64,000 bases of DNA, taken from the NCBI RefSeq assembly GCF_019139815.1, contig NZ_CP077079.1, positions 2,914,001 through 2,978,000 on the forward strand. The letters are read 5' to 3'. The stretch comes from Pseudomonas asgharzadehiana (lineage in GTDB: Bacteria > Pseudomonadota > Gammaproteobacteria > Pseudomonadales > Pseudomonadaceae). The notes under the pieces were generated by a model, which was not told the DNA's origin, made no database searches, and saw only the letters and a program-made list of their open reading frames with translations. Positions 1-7,993 of this stretch are shown here, piece after piece. A program made the translations under genes and the position numbers. The number at the start of each line of letters is the position of its first letter. The stretch's first letter is position 1.

Positions 1-545
1 ATGATCGGCACCCCAATCGGGCCAACCTTGCCGATACCCAGCGCCAGGTAGGCGTCGGGCAGGTCGGTGATCGGGCTGCCGTCGTTGAGAATAAAGGTCA
101 TGCCGCGCGCAATGCTGAGCATGCCGAGGGTGGCCACGAACGGCGGGATCGACAGGTTGGCGACCATGAAACCGTTGACCACCCCAAGCATCGCCCCGGC
201 GAACATCCCGGCGCTGACGGCGGCCAGCAAGCCGTAGCCCTGGGTGGCAACCATGGCGCTGCACAATCCGGCAAAGGCCAGGATCGAGCCCACCGACAGG
301 TCGATGCCCTTGGTCAGGATCACGTAGGTCATGCCCACGGCGAGAATGCCGTTGATGGAGGTCTGGCGCAGGATGTCCATCCAGTTGCGCCAGGTCATGA
401 AGTATTCGCTGCAGAACGCCATCACCACGCACAGCAGGATAAACACCAGCGGCAGGCCGAAGCGGTCCAGGGACAGGCGCAGGCGACTGCGCGGCGCGGT
501 GGTGACAGGCACGGTGGCGGGGGCGGAGAGTGTTTTGGCGTTCAT
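1..545 (-). CDS. Sugar ABC transporter permease, RbsC family (partial, C-terminus beyond window)
   Basis: Inner-membrane permease of a ribose/xylose/polyol-type ABC importer. The visible 181 residues start MNAKTLSAPATVPV, followed by hydrophobic helices and the LTKGIDLSVGS segment (about residues 78-88) typical of RbsC-like permeases. The start codon overlaps the stop of the ATPase gene by four bases (ATGA), so the two are translationally coupled in one minus-strand operon. The reading frame is still open at base 1, so the end of the gene and any substrate-binding protein gene lie outside the window. The substrate cannot be read from the permease; the RpiB-type isomerase and SorC regulator next door suggest a sugar or polyol. 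Confidence 0.93.
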   Translation of the reverse strand, partial: MNAKTLSAPATVPVTTAPRSRLRLSLDRFGLPLVFILLCVVMAFCSEYFMTWRNWMDILRQTSINGILAVGMTYVILTKGIDLSVGSILAFAGLCSAMVATQGYGLLAAVSAGMFAGAMLGVVNGFMVANLSIPPFVATLGMLSIARGMTFILNDGSPITDLPDAYLALGIGKVGPIGVPI

Positions 546-2029
546 GAGGCAAGACTCAACAAGGCTTCCTGGGAAAGGGCAGTGTCGGTGCTGATGGTCA
601 CCAGCCGGCCGCCCTTGAATACGGCGATGCGATCGCTCAGGTGCAGCAGTTCCGGGGCTTCCGACGACACCACGATGGCCGCACCGCCGGCACGTACGAA
701 CTGGTCCAGCAGGTGGTAGATCTCCTGCTTGGCGCCTTCATCGATGCCGCGGGTCGGCTCGTCGCACAGCAGGCACACCGGTTCGGTGGACAGGCATTTG
801 GCAAGCACCACTTTCTGCTGGTTGCCGCCGCTCATGGAAGCCACCGGCAGTTCCAGGGAGCTGGTCTTGATCTGCAGGCGCTTGACCATGTCCTGGGCGA
901 GTTGGTTTTCCTTGCGGGCATTGATCAGCGACCAACTCGACAGGCGCTTGTAGGCCGACAGCGCGATGTTCGACAGAATGCTGCCGGTCAGCACCAGGCC
1001 GCTGTCTTTGCGGTCTTCGGTGACCAGCGACATGCCGGCGTTGATAGTCGCCTTGGGCAGGCCCGCCGGCATCGGCTTGCCTTGCAGGGTGACGCTGCCG
1101 GAGTCCGCCACCGTCAGGCCATAGATACAGTTGAGGAACTCGCTGCGGCCCGAGCCCATCAGGCCATAGATGCCGAGAATCTCGCCCTGGCGCAGGTGCA
1201 GGCTGATGTCATGGAATTCGCCGGTGCGGCTCAGGTGGTCGACTTGCAGGCAGGTGTTGGCGGCGCATTCGCGGCCGACCTTGTGGTCGATGCGCGTCAG
1301 TTCCTGGCCGACGATGCCGCGCACCAGGTGGTCGCGGTCGATATCGGCCATGCGCCCGCTTTCCACGAATGTGCCATCGCGGAAGATGCTGTAGTCATCG
1401 GCGATCTGCGCCAGCTCGCTCAAGCGGTGCGATACATACACGATGCCTGCGCCTCGCGCGGTGAGGCGGCGGATCGCTTTGAACAGGGTCTCGGTCTCAC
1501 GCTCGCCGATGGCCGACGTCGGCTCGTCCATGATCATCACCTGGCAGTCATGGCTGAACGCCTTGGCGATTTCCACCAGTTGGATCTGCGCCACGCTCAG
1601 GCGATGCATGGGGCTGGTGGCGTCGACGTCGAACTCCAGGCTTTCGAGCAGCTCGCGGGTGCGGCGGTTGAGCGTCTTGTTGTCGACGATGCAGCCGGCG
1701 CGACGCGGTTCGCGGCCCAGCCAGATATTTTCGGCGACGGTCATAGAGGGGATGGGTTCCAGCTCCTGGGTGATCATCGCGATCCCCGCCGCGAGAGCTT
1801 CACTGGGGCGGTTGAACTGCACCGGTGCGCCGTTGAGCAGGAGGGTCCCGGCATCACGCTGGGTGATCCCCATGAGGATGCTCAGGAAAGTCGATTTACC
1901 TGCACCGTTGCCGCCGCACAGGGCGTGGACGCTGCCGGCCCGCAGAGAGAGGCGCCCGTCACGCAGGGCAGGGATGCCGGCGTAAGCCTTGGCGACATGT
2001 TCAGCCTGGAGCAGTAATGGCGTGGCCAT
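542..2029 (-). CDS. Sugar ABC transporter ATP-binding protein, RbsA/MglA type (two nucleotide-binding domains)
   Basis: Cytoplasmic ATPase of 495 aa that energises the adjacent permease. It has the duplicated architecture of RbsA/MglA. Domain 1 has Walker A GGNGAGKST (about residues 39-47, N where E is usual) and Walker B MIMDEPTSAI. Domain 2 has the degenerate P-loop GLMGSGRSE, the signature MSGGNQQKVVLAK and Walker B LLCDEPTRGID. I chose the ATG at 2029 (MATPLLLQ) because GAGGA lies about 9 bases upstream; an in-frame upstream ATG at 2074 has no such site. It is divergent from the isomerase gene across a 283-bp control region holding two mirrored operator-like elements. Confidence 0.95.
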   Translation of the reverse strand: MATPLLLQAEHVAKAYAGIPALRDGRLSLRAGSVHALCGGNGAGKSTFLSILMGITQRDAGTLLLNGAPVQFNRPSEALAAGIAMITQELEPIPSMTVAENIWLGREPRRAGCIVDNKTLNRRTRELLESLEFDVDATSPMHRLSVAQIQLVEIAKAFSHDCQVMIMDEPTSAIGERETETLFKAIRRLTARGAGIVYVSHRLSELAQIADDYSIFRDGTFVESGRMADIDRDHLVRGIVGQELTRIDHKVGRECAANTCLQVDHLSRTGEFHDISLHLRQGEILGIYGLMGSGRSEFLNCIYGLTVADSGSVTLQGKPMPAGLPKATINAGMSLVTEDRKDSGLVLTGSILSNIALSAYKRLSSWSLINARKENQLAQDMVKRLQIKTSSLELPVASMSGGNQQKVVLAKCLSTEPVCLLCDEPTRGIDEGAKQEIYHLLDQFVRAGGAAIVVSSEAPELLHLSDRIAVFKGGRLVTISTDTALSQEALLSLAS

Positions 2030-2084
2030 CGGCGTGTCCTCGTGCTGTGAATTCTTATTAGGTCGCACAGTCATGTTTCGCTGT

Positions 2085-2109
2085 GATCATATGTGTATCA
2101 AATGAAATT
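2085..2109 (-). promoter_or_regulatory. Operator-like element, copy 1 (next to the ABC genes)
   Basis: The 25-bp element starts GATCATATG and ends AATGAAATT when read on the plus strand. The same element, inverted and differing only at some central bases, is at 2251-2275. Copy 1 lies 56 bp upstream of the ATPase start. It is a likely binding site for the SorC-family regulator encoded at 2838; that assignment is inferred from position. Confidence 0.55.
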
Positions 2110-2250
2110 CTGATCAGTCAATCCCTTTCATGTAAAAGCTACAATTCTGATGAATTGGGTCAATAAGGCCCCTTTAGACGGATTTGACCGCCGAGTCAGT
2201 GAAAACATGCTTGACAGTGGCTGTAAGATGCCTGAGAAATGACTGAGCAA

Positions 2251-2275
2251 AATTTCATTGATTGATCATATGATC
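2251..2275 (+). promoter_or_regulatory. Operator-like element, copy 2 (next to the isomerase gene)
   Basis: On the plus strand this reads AATTTCATT...CATATGATC, the reverse complement of the pattern at 2085-2109. The outer GATCATATG and the AATGAAATT arm are identical in both copies and the total length is the same. It lies 38 bp before the isomerase start. The mirrored pair, one beside each divergent gene, suggests a shared regulator. Confidence 0.55.
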
Positions 2276-2312
2276 GGTCTTGGGCACGATCACGGCAGTG
2301 GAGCCAGACGCC

Positions 2313-2774
2313 ATGAACACACCTTTTGCGGTGGCTATCGGATGCGATGAAGCGGGTTTTGAGCTCAAGGAGCTGTTGAAGCGCCACATCGAGGCACTGG
2401 GCTATCCGGTGACCGACTTCGGCACCCATTCCACGGCGCCGGTGTTGTACCCGGACATTGCGCTGGCGGTGGCCAATGCGATCAATAACGGGCAGCAGCG
2501 GCTCGGCGTACTGGTGTGCGGCACCGGTATCGGCATGGCTATTTCAGCCAACAAGGTGTTGGGCATTCGCGCGGCCCAGGCTCACGACACCTACTCGGCC
2601 GAGCGTGCGCGCAAGAGTAACGATGCGCAGATTCTGTCCATCGGCGCGCGGGTGATCGGCGCCGAGCTGGCCAAGAGCATCGTCAAATCGTTCCTGGAGT
2701 CTGAGTTCGAAGCGGCGCGTTCCGGGGCCAAGGTTGAGCGCATCAATGCGATCGAGCGTGATGGGCATCAGTAG
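2313..2774 (+). CDS. RpiB/LacA/LacB-family sugar-phosphate isomerase
   Basis: A 153-aa cytosolic aldose-ketose phosphate isomerase. The N-terminal GCDEAGFELK segment and the anion-hole/active-site stretch CGTGIGMAISANK are the RpiB/LacAB signatures, and the length is typical. The start at 2313 (MNTPFAVAIG) has GGAG about 9 bases upstream. RpiB relatives act on ribose 5-phosphate, allose 6-phosphate or, in rhizobial/Brucella erythritol loci (EryI), erythrulose 4-phosphate. The neighbouring ABC importer and SorC-family (EryD-like) regulator resemble such polyol loci, but the substrate is not determined by the sequence. It precedes the regulator by 63 bp, probably in one transcript. Confidence 0.85.
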   Translation: MNTPFAVAIGCDEAGFELKELLKRHIEALGYPVTDFGTHSTAPVLYPDIALAVANAINNGQQRLGVLVCGTGIGMAISANKVLGIRAAQAHDTYSAERARKSNDAQILSIGARVIGAELAKSIVKSFLESEFEAARSGAKVERINAIERDGHQ

Positions 2775-2837
2775 TGGACGTAACAGGGCAAGAGTCGGGA
2801 GAATGCGCCTTTGACGCCGAAACGGAAGCCCGTCCCC

Positions 2838-3818
2838 ATGAGTGACAGTACCCAGCGCATTGCCAGCGATATCGATCAGATGACCGAAGTGGCGATGCTC
2901 TATTACCTCGAGAACGTCACTCAGGAAGCCATCGCCAAGCGCTTCGACCTGTCGCGCGCGAAAGTCAGCCGCTTGCTCAAGCGCGCGCGCGATGAGGGGA
3001 TTGTCGAGGTGCGTGTGTTGCAGCATCCGGCAATGAACAACGAGCTGGAGCGGGCGTTGGTGGAGCGCTTCAAGCTGGATCGCGCGCTGATCGCCGTCGA
3101 TCACAGCGACCCCGACACCCAGCGCTCGGCCGTCGCCAGCCTGGTGGCGAATTACCTGAACAAGACCTTGAGTGACGGCATGATCGTCGCCGTGGGCATG
3201 GGCCGCAACGTCGGGGCCGTTGCCGATAATGTGTTCTTGCCGGTGACGCGCAACTGTACGTTTGTTTGCGCCATCGGCGGCTCGCTCAAGGCGGGCGAAT
3301 ACATGAACCCTGACCACATCTGCCGTCGCCTGGCCCTGCGTTTTGGCGGTGAAAGTGAAAGCCTGTACGCCCCGGCCCTGGTGGCCAACCCGGAACTGCG
3401 CGGCGTGTTGATCAACAACGATACGGTGCGCTCGACCCTGGACCGTGCGCGCCGGGCGGATATTGCGCTGATCGGCATCGGCGACATGAGCGAAAACAGC
3501 AACATGGTGCGCATGGGGTGGTTCTCGCCGCAGGAAATCGCCCAGGCGCGGTTGTCCGGCACCGTGGGCGACATGATGGGCTATGACTTTATCGACATTC
3601 ATGGCCAGCCGGCGGTCAACGCCATCCAGGGGCGAGTGATCGGCTTGACGGTGCAAGAGTTGTTTCGGATTCCCGACGTGGTGGCGATTGCCAGTGAGAA
3701 CACCAAGGCGGCGGCGACGCTGGGGGCTTTGCGCTCGGGGGTGATCAATACCCTCGCAACCACCGTCACGAATGCCCACACCATTTTGGCGTTGGACGAC
3801 GCCACCCGAAAATCCTGA
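2838..3818 (+). CDS. SorC-family sugar-responsive transcriptional regulator
   Basis: A 326-aa DNA-binding regulator. The N-terminal helix-turn-helix (VTQEAIAKRFDLSRAKVSR, about residues 28-46) is followed by a large sugar-phosphate-binding domain with the family's VAVGMGRNVGAVADNV-like loop, and the layout and length fit SorC/DeoR-type regulators such as EryD. The ATG at 2838 has GGAAG about 10 bases upstream; an in-frame TTG at 2811 with GGGAG upstream is an alternative giving 335 aa. It probably controls the divergent ABC and isomerase genes through the mirrored elements at 2085-2109 and 2251-2275, with a sugar phosphate as effector (inferred). Confidence 0.88.
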   Translation: MSDSTQRIASDIDQMTEVAMLYYLENVTQEAIAKRFDLSRAKVSRLLKRARDEGIVEVRVLQHPAMNNELERALVERFKLDRALIAVDHSDPDTQRSAVASLVANYLNKTLSDGMIVAVGMGRNVGAVADNVFLPVTRNCTFVCAIGGSLKAGEYMNPDHICRRLALRFGGESESLYAPALVANPELRGVLINNDTVRSTLDRARRADIALIGIGDMSENSNMVRMGWFSPQEIAQARLSGTVGDMMGYDFIDIHGQPAVNAIQGRVIGLTVQELFRIPDVVAIASENTKAAATLGALRSGVINTLATTVTNAHTILALDDATRKS

Positions 3819-3838
3819 TTCAACAGGGGATCACAGTG

Positions 3839-3862
3839 TGGGAAGGGGCAAGCCCTCGTACG
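3839..3862. repeat. Solitary half of a Pseudomonas REP element
   Basis: GTGTGGGAAGGGGCAAGCCC resembles one arm of the REP doublets at 9874-9961 and 20340-20429, but no inverted partner follows. It lies just after the SorC gene. The rest of the 313-bp gap to the TerC gene holds only the possible small ORF at 3971; no clear terminator or yybP-ykoY-type riboswitch was recognised. Confidence 0.45.
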
Positions 3863-3970
3863 TTGTGATCATCCGCTGCTTATAGAGACAGGTTTTGTAA
3901 TAGTTTTGCGTTGTAGGACATTTGTATTTCGCCTGTACGATTCAAGTCCTTTTCCCATCGCAGGACTTGC

Positions 3971-4108
3971 ATGAACACCCTCTCGGAGCCTCCCAGTCGT
4001 CTTTTCCCAAGACACCCGCTGTCGCTGTTCCAGCTGAAGCATCCCGTATTCCGTCTACTCATCCTGTCCCGGTCCACTGATCGCGCATTGCTGTGTCTGG
4101 CATTCTGA
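3971..4108 (+). CDS. Possible 45-codon small ORF / leader peptide upstream of the TerC-family gene
   Basis: An ATG at 3971 preceded by AGGA five bases upstream opens a 45-codon frame (starting MNTLSEPPSRLF, ending LLCLAF) that stops 23 bp before the TerC-family gene. It has several Leu codons and no recognised domain. The position and ribosome-binding site would suit a leader peptide or small protein, but a frame of this length can arise by chance. Confidence 0.25.
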   Translation: MNTLSEPPSRLFPRHPLSLFQLKHPVFRLLILSRSTDRALLCLAF

Positions 4109-4131
4109 ACATCGTTAAAGAGGCTTTATAA

Positions 4132-5697
4132 ATGGAATGGTTAGCGGACCCAACGGCCTGGCTCGGCCTGTTGACGTTGATTGTGCTGGAACTGGTGCTG
4201 GGCATCGACAACCTGGTGTTTATCGCGATCCTGGCCGACAAGTTGCCGCCGGAACAGCGCGACCGTGCGCGGTTGATCGGTTTGTCCCTGGCGCTGTTGA
4301 TGCGCCTGGGCCTGCTGGCGAGTATTTCCTGGCTGGTGACCCTTACCCAGCCGCTGTTCGAAGTGTTCGACAAGAGCTTCTCCGGCCGTGACCTGATCAT
4401 GCTGTTTGGCGGTGTGTTCCTGCTGTTCAAGGCCACCATGGAGCTGCACGAACGCCTTGAAGGTCATGTGGCGCAGCGCGCGGGCAATGTGGCTTACGCG
4501 ATGTTCTGGCCGATCGTGGCGCAGATCGTGGTGCTCGATGCGGTGTTCTCGCTGGATGCGGTGATTACCGCGGTGGGCATGGTCGATGAACTGGCGGTGA
4601 TGATGATCGCGGTGATCATTTCCATTGGCCTGATGATCGTCGCCAGCAAACCGCTGACGCGCTTCGTCAATGCTCATCCCACGGTGATCATGCTGTGCCT
4701 GGGCTTTTTGATGATGATCGGTTTTGCCCTGACTGCCGAGGGCCTGGGCTTTCATATTCCCAAGGGTTATCTGTACGCGGCGATTGGTTTCTCGATCCTG
4801 ATCGAGGTGTTCAACCAGATTGCTCGCGCTCGTCGCAAAAAGTCGGCGCAGGGTGTGTTGCCGGTGCGTGAGCGAACCGCCCATGCGGTGATGCGCTTGC
4901 TGGGCGGTCGCAGCCTGGCGGTGGAAGAAGTGGGCGAGGAGGTGGCCGACCTTCTGGGTGAGACGGATGCGGCGCAAGGCCCGCTGTTTGACCGTCGTGA
5001 GCGGGTGATGATCAGCGGTGTGCTGCAATTGGCTGAGCGGCCGATCCGCAGCCTGATGACGCCGCGGGCCAAGGTCGACTTCATCGACCTGACGGACGAT
5101 GTCGATTCGATTCGTCTGAAGCTGATGCATTCGTCCTACTCGCGCTTGCCGCTGATCCGTAATGGCGCGGTGGATGAGCCCTTGGGTTTTGTGCACAAAA
5201 AAGAGTTGCTCAAGGCGTGCCTGGCCGGCAACGAGCTGAACCTGGAGCACCTGGCGCGCCGCGCGATCAACCTGCTGGAGAGCTTCTCGATCCTCAATGC
5301 TCTGGAGCAGATGCGCCAGGAGTCGACCCATATCGCCTTTGTGATCAATGAATTCGGGGATTTCATGGGCGTATTGAGCATGACCGACATCCTTGAGTCC
5401 ATCGCCGGTGAGTTACCGGATGCCAGTGAGATCGAGGGGCCGGATATTGTCGAGGAAGGCGGTGGCTTCCGTGCCAACGGCGCCTTGAACCTCAATCAAG
5501 TGCGTCAGCGTACCGGCTTCAAGGCGGTCGCGACCCAGGATTATCAAACCCTGGCAGGGTTGGTAGTGAGTCTGCTAGATCGCCTGCCAAGGGTGGGCGA
5601 CAGCCTGGAACATGAGGGCTGGCGCTTGACGGTTGCGGCGGTGGAGGAGCGACGGGTGACACAGGTGGCGTTAGTACCGTTGGCGCATAGTCACTGA
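4132..5697 (+). CDS. TerC-family integral membrane protein with CBS pair and CorC/HlyC domain (YegH/YoaE type)
   Basis: A 521-aa inner-membrane protein with three domains in order. A TerC membrane domain of about seven helices (residues 1-230) carries the [18 protein letters not shown] and [17 protein letters not shown] repeats with conserved acidic residues. A CBS pair follows (about 300-430), then a transporter-associated CorC/HlyC domain (about 440-520). TerC relatives are linked to metal-ion efflux such as manganese, but this three-domain subfamily has no firm substrate. The start is set by the [11 protein letters not shown]-terminus usual in the family. The last 179 bases overlap, on the opposite strand, the 3' end of the thioredoxin-like gene. 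Confidence 0.9.
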   Translation: MEWLADPTAWLGLLTLIVLELVLGIDNLVFIAILADKLPPEQRDRARLIGLSLALLMRLGLLASISWLVTLTQPLFEVFDKSFSGRDLIMLFGGVFLLFKATMELHERLEGHVAQRAGNVAYAMFWPIVAQIVVLDAVFSLDAVITAVGMVDELAVMMIAVIISIGLMIVASKPLTRFVNAHPTVIMLCLGFLMMIGFALTAEGLGFHIPKGYLYAAIGFSILIEVFNQIARARRKKSAQGVLPVRERTAHAVMRLLGGRSLAVEEVGEEVADLLGETDAAQGPLFDRRERVMISGVLQLAERPIRSLMTPRAKVDFIDLTDDVDSIRLKLMHSSYSRLPLIRNGAVDEPLGFVHKKELLKACLAGNELNLEHLARRAINLLESFSILNALEQMRQESTHIAFVINEFGDFMGVLSMTDILESIAGELPDASEIEGPDIVEEGGGFRANGALNLNQVRQRTGFKAVATQDYQTLAGLVVSLLDRLPRVGDSLEHEGWRLTVAAVEERRVTQVALVPLAHSH

Positions 5698-6010
5698 ATA
5701 CTTCCTCCAGGATCGCTTCCTGTTCCTGCGGTTCACCGATGCCCTTGAGGTTTTCTACCTCAAGGGCATTTTTGTACACCACCAGGGTAGGGGTTCCGTC
5801 CACGCCGTCGATTCTCGGGGTTTGGCTGGTGTCCAGCAGCAGGCTTTTGACGCGGTCGGCGTACCGTTCGGCAACGCGGTGGAAGCGTGGGCCAAGCCCG
5901 AGACATGCCTGGCAGTACGGTGAGGTAAACAGCACGATGACCAGCGTGTGTTTCTTCAGGATCCGATGGTACTCATCAAGGTCCTTGATAACCGAAGTGA
6001 TTACGCCCAT
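5519..6010 (-). CDS. Thioredoxin-like protein with proline-rich C-terminal extension
   Basis: A 163-aa protein. Residues 1 to about 110 are a thioredoxin fold with the redox motif SPYCQAC (CxxC) near residues 31-37 and the cis-Pro segment DGTPTLVVY. The ATG at 6010 has a near-perfect AAGGAGG ribosome-binding site. The last 55 or so residues (from about [16 protein letters not shown]) form a Pro/Ser-rich, low-complexity tail encoded entirely within sequence antisense to the end of the TerC-family gene. The fold is complete just before that overlap, so the tail may come from loss of an original stop codon. No signal peptide is visible, so it is probably a cytosolic disulfide/thiol protein. Confidence 0.78.
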   Translation of the reverse strand: MGVITSVIKDLDEYHRILKKHTLVIVLFTSPYCQACLGLGPRFHRVAERYADRVKSLLLDTSQTPRIDGVDGTPTLVVYKNALEVENLKGIGEPQEQEAILEEVFSDYAPTVLTPPVSPVAPPPPQPSSASPHVPGCRPPLAGDLADSLPTLPGFDNPGSRPP

Positions 6011-6073
6011 GAGAACCTCCTTGTGCACCCGGCTTTAATGTTGTCGTGGGTACGCTAAGTCACAGGATTCCCA

Positions 6074-6104
6074 GCGTCTACTGTCAACCTTCACAGGTAG
6101 ACGC
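6074..6104. promoter_or_regulatory. Perfect 8-bp inverted repeat upstream of the thioredoxin-like gene
   Basis: GCGTCTAC and GTAGACGC are separated by 15 bases, with a further TGT/ACA pairing inside. It lies 64 bp upstream of the thioredoxin-like start, so it is an operator or leader hairpin candidate. The rest of the 408-bp gap (6011-6418) contains the palindrome at 6379-6394 and no convincing gene. Confidence 0.35.
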
Positions 6105-6378
6105 GCTCGCGTTGTCATTTTGCGGGGCCAACCGCCAATTCAGCCCGAGGAAGTTTCCATGGGCGGTCATGCCCGGTAACGGGGCGGTGATGCACCTCCG
6201 TGGCGCTGTCACCCCTGTGTGGGGCCTTCGGTAGCAATTTGATTTCAGATGCTGGCGCAACGCCTCATCTCCTGGCTCCGTCCATCTAGCTGATTAGAAA
6301 CGAGTTTATGACGACGATAGGTTGCCCTTCAGATGTGTGGCACACTTTCTGCTGTCTATTCCGTTGTTACATACTAAG

Positions 6379-6394
6379 TTCCGTTATAGCGGAA
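6379..6394. promoter_or_regulatory. Palindrome TTCCG-N6-CGGAA, candidate IclR-type operator
   Basis: TTCCGTTATAGCGGAA is a 16-bp near-perfect palindrome, mismatched only at one base pair flanking the TATA centre. It lies 25 bp before the start of the binding-protein gene that heads the amino-sugar-acid/amino-acid operon. IclR-family regulators commonly bind such short palindromes, and an IclR gene lies in the same cluster at 10007. Confidence 0.5.
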
Positions 6395-6418
6395 TACACA
6401 ACCCTTGGAGTGCTTGTC

Positions 6419-7267
6419 ATGCATCACCGACCTTCCGTGTTCAAAGCGTGTGTTTTTCTCTTCGCCGCATCGGCTTCCCTCGCAGGCATCGTGCAGGCGG
6501 CGGACAGCAAGCTCGATAACGTGCTCAAGCGTGGGCACCTGATCGTGGGTACAGGCAGTACCAATGCGCCGTGGCACTTCCAGGGAGCGGATGGCAAGTT
6601 GCAAGGGTTCGATATCGACATCGGTCGCATCGTGGCCAAGGGGTTGTTCAATGACCCGTCCAAGGTCGAGTTTGTGGTGCAGTCGTCCGACGCACGTATT
6701 CCCAACCTGCTGACCGACAAGGTCGACATGAGTTGCCAGTTCATTACCGTCACCGCCAGCCGTGCGCAGCAAGTGGCGTTCACCCTGCCGTACTACCGCG
6801 AAGGGGTGGGCCTGCTGCTACCGGCCAACAGCAAGTACAAAGAGATTGAAGACCTGCAGGCCGCCGCCGACGGCGTTACCGTGGCCGTGCTGCAAAACGT
6901 GTATGCCGAAGAACTGGTGCACCAGGCGCTGCCCAAGGCCAAGGTCGACCAGTACGACAGCGTCGACCTGATGTACCAGGCCGTGAACTCCGGCCGCGCC
7001 GATGCAGCCGCCACCGACCAGTCCTCGGTCAAATACCTGATGGTGCAGAACCCCGGCCGTTACCGCAGCCCGGCCTACGCCTGGAGCCCGCAAACCTATG
7101 CGTGCGCAGTCAAGCGTGGCGACCAGGATTGGCTGAACTTCGTCAATACCGCCCTGCATGAAGCCATGACCGGTGTGGAATTCCCCACCTACAAGGCCTC
7201 GTTCAAGCAATGGTTTGGCGTTGATCTGCCCGAGCCGGCGATTGGTTTCCCTGTTGAATTCAAGTGA
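6419..7267 (+). CDS. Amino-acid-type ABC transporter periplasmic binding protein (SBP_bac_3)
   Basis: A 282-aa periplasmic receptor for the importer encoded next. A signal peptide (MHHRPSVFKACVFLF..., cleavage near VQAADS around residue 28) precedes a family-3 solute-binding domain with GFDIDIGRIVAKGLF and the usual two-lobe pattern. The ATG at 6419 has GGAG 8 bases upstream. It is the first gene of a probable operon of importer, RidA, IclR, PLP enzyme and sugar-acid kinase. The stable hairpin at 7280-7301 just after it probably sets a higher level for the binding protein than for the permeases. The family usually binds polar amino acids; the context suggests D-glucosaminate or another D-amino acid. 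Confidence 0.9.
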   Translation: MHHRPSVFKACVFLFAASASLAGIVQAADSKLDNVLKRGHLIVGTGSTNAPWHFQGADGKLQGFDIDIGRIVAKGLFNDPSKVEFVVQSSDARIPNLLTDKVDMSCQFITVTASRAQQVAFTLPYYREGVGLLLPANSKYKEIEDLQAAADGVTVAVLQNVYAEELVHQALPKAKVDQYDSVDLMYQAVNSGRADAAATDQSSVKYLMVQNPGRYRSPAYAWSPQTYACAVKRGDQDWLNFVNTALHEAMTGVEFPTYKASFKQWFGVDLPEPAIGFPVEFK

Positions 7268-7279
7268 TTCGGACTAACC

Positions 7280-7301
7280 GGGGCGCCCGTCAGGGCGCCC
7301 C
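7280..7301 (+). terminator. Intra-operon GC-rich hairpin (attenuator or mRNA stabiliser)
   Basis: GGGGCGCCC-GTCA-GGGCGCCCC is a perfect 9-bp stem with a 4-base loop and no U-tract after it. It sits between the binding-protein and permease genes, where such hairpins usually protect the upstream mRNA end and lower downstream expression. Confidence 0.6.
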
Positions 7302-7319
7302 AATCAGGTACTGCTGACC

Positions 7320-7982
7320 ATGAACTACCAGTTGAACTTTGCCGCCGTGTGGCGCGATTTCGACACCTTGCTGGCGGGGCTCGGCCTGGGCCTGCAACTG
7401 GCTGTGCTGTCGATCGCCATCGGTTGCGTGATCGGCCTGCTGATGGCCTTCGCCATGCTGTCCCGGCACCGCGCCTTGCGCCTCTTCGCCTCGGTGTATG
7501 TGACGGTGATCCGCAATACGCCGATCCTGGTGCTGATCCTGTTGATCTACTTCGCCTTGCCCAGCCTGGGGGTCCGGCTGGACAAGATCCCCTCGTTCAT
7601 CATCACCTTGTCGCTCTACGCCGGTGCCTACCTGACCGAAGTATTCCGCGCCGGGCTGTTGAATATTCCCAAGGGGCTGCGTGAAGCCGGGCTGGCGATT
7701 GGCCTCGGTGAGTGGCGTATCCGCGCTTATATCACCGTGCCGGTGATGCTGCGCAACGTGCTGCCCGCGCTGTCGAACAACTTTATCTCGCTGTTCAAGG
7801 ACACCTCGCTGGCCGCTGCCATCGCGGTGCCCGAACTGACGTATTACGCCCGCAAGATCAACGTTGAAAGCTACCGGGTAATTGAAACCTGGCTGGTCAC
7901 GACCGCGCTCTACGTGGCGGCCTGTTACCTCATTGCCATGCTGCTCCGTTACTTGGAACAGCGTCTGGCGATCCGTCGTTAA
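7320..7982 (+). CDS. Amino-acid ABC transporter permease 1 (HisM/GlnP family)
   Basis: A 220-aa inner-membrane permease with about five transmembrane helices and the cytoplasmic EAA loop [16 protein letters not shown] (about residues 114-129) that contacts the ATPase. It pairs with the second permease, whose start is 12 bp downstream, as a heterodimer typical of His/Glu/Gln-type importers. Confidence 0.92.
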   Translation: MNYQLNFAAVWRDFDTLLAGLGLGLQLAVLSIAIGCVIGLLMAFAMLSRHRALRLFASVYVTVIRNTPILVLILLIYFALPSLGVRLDKIPSFIITLSLYAGAYLTEVFRAGLLNIPKGLREAGLAIGLGEWRIRAYITVPVMLRNVLPALSNNFISLFKDTSLAAAIAVPELTYYARKINVESYRVIETWLVTTALYVAACYLIAMLLRYLEQRLAIRR

Positions 7983-7993
7983 GGAGGGTTTGC

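Noticed and set aside
641..2017. Long plus-strand open frame opposite the sugar ABC ATPase gene
   Set aside because: Antisense shadow of a gene with intact Walker and signature motifs; its translation has no recognisable domain and is a GC-rich codon-complement artefact.
3819..4131. yybP-ykoY-type manganese riboswitch before the TerC-family gene
   Set aside because: I looked for the conserved helices expected before TerC genes and did not find them.
6046..6234. 62-codon plus-strand frame between the thioredoxin-like and binding-protein genes
   Set aside because: No ribosome-binding site or domain, and it spans an inverted repeat that looks regulatory.
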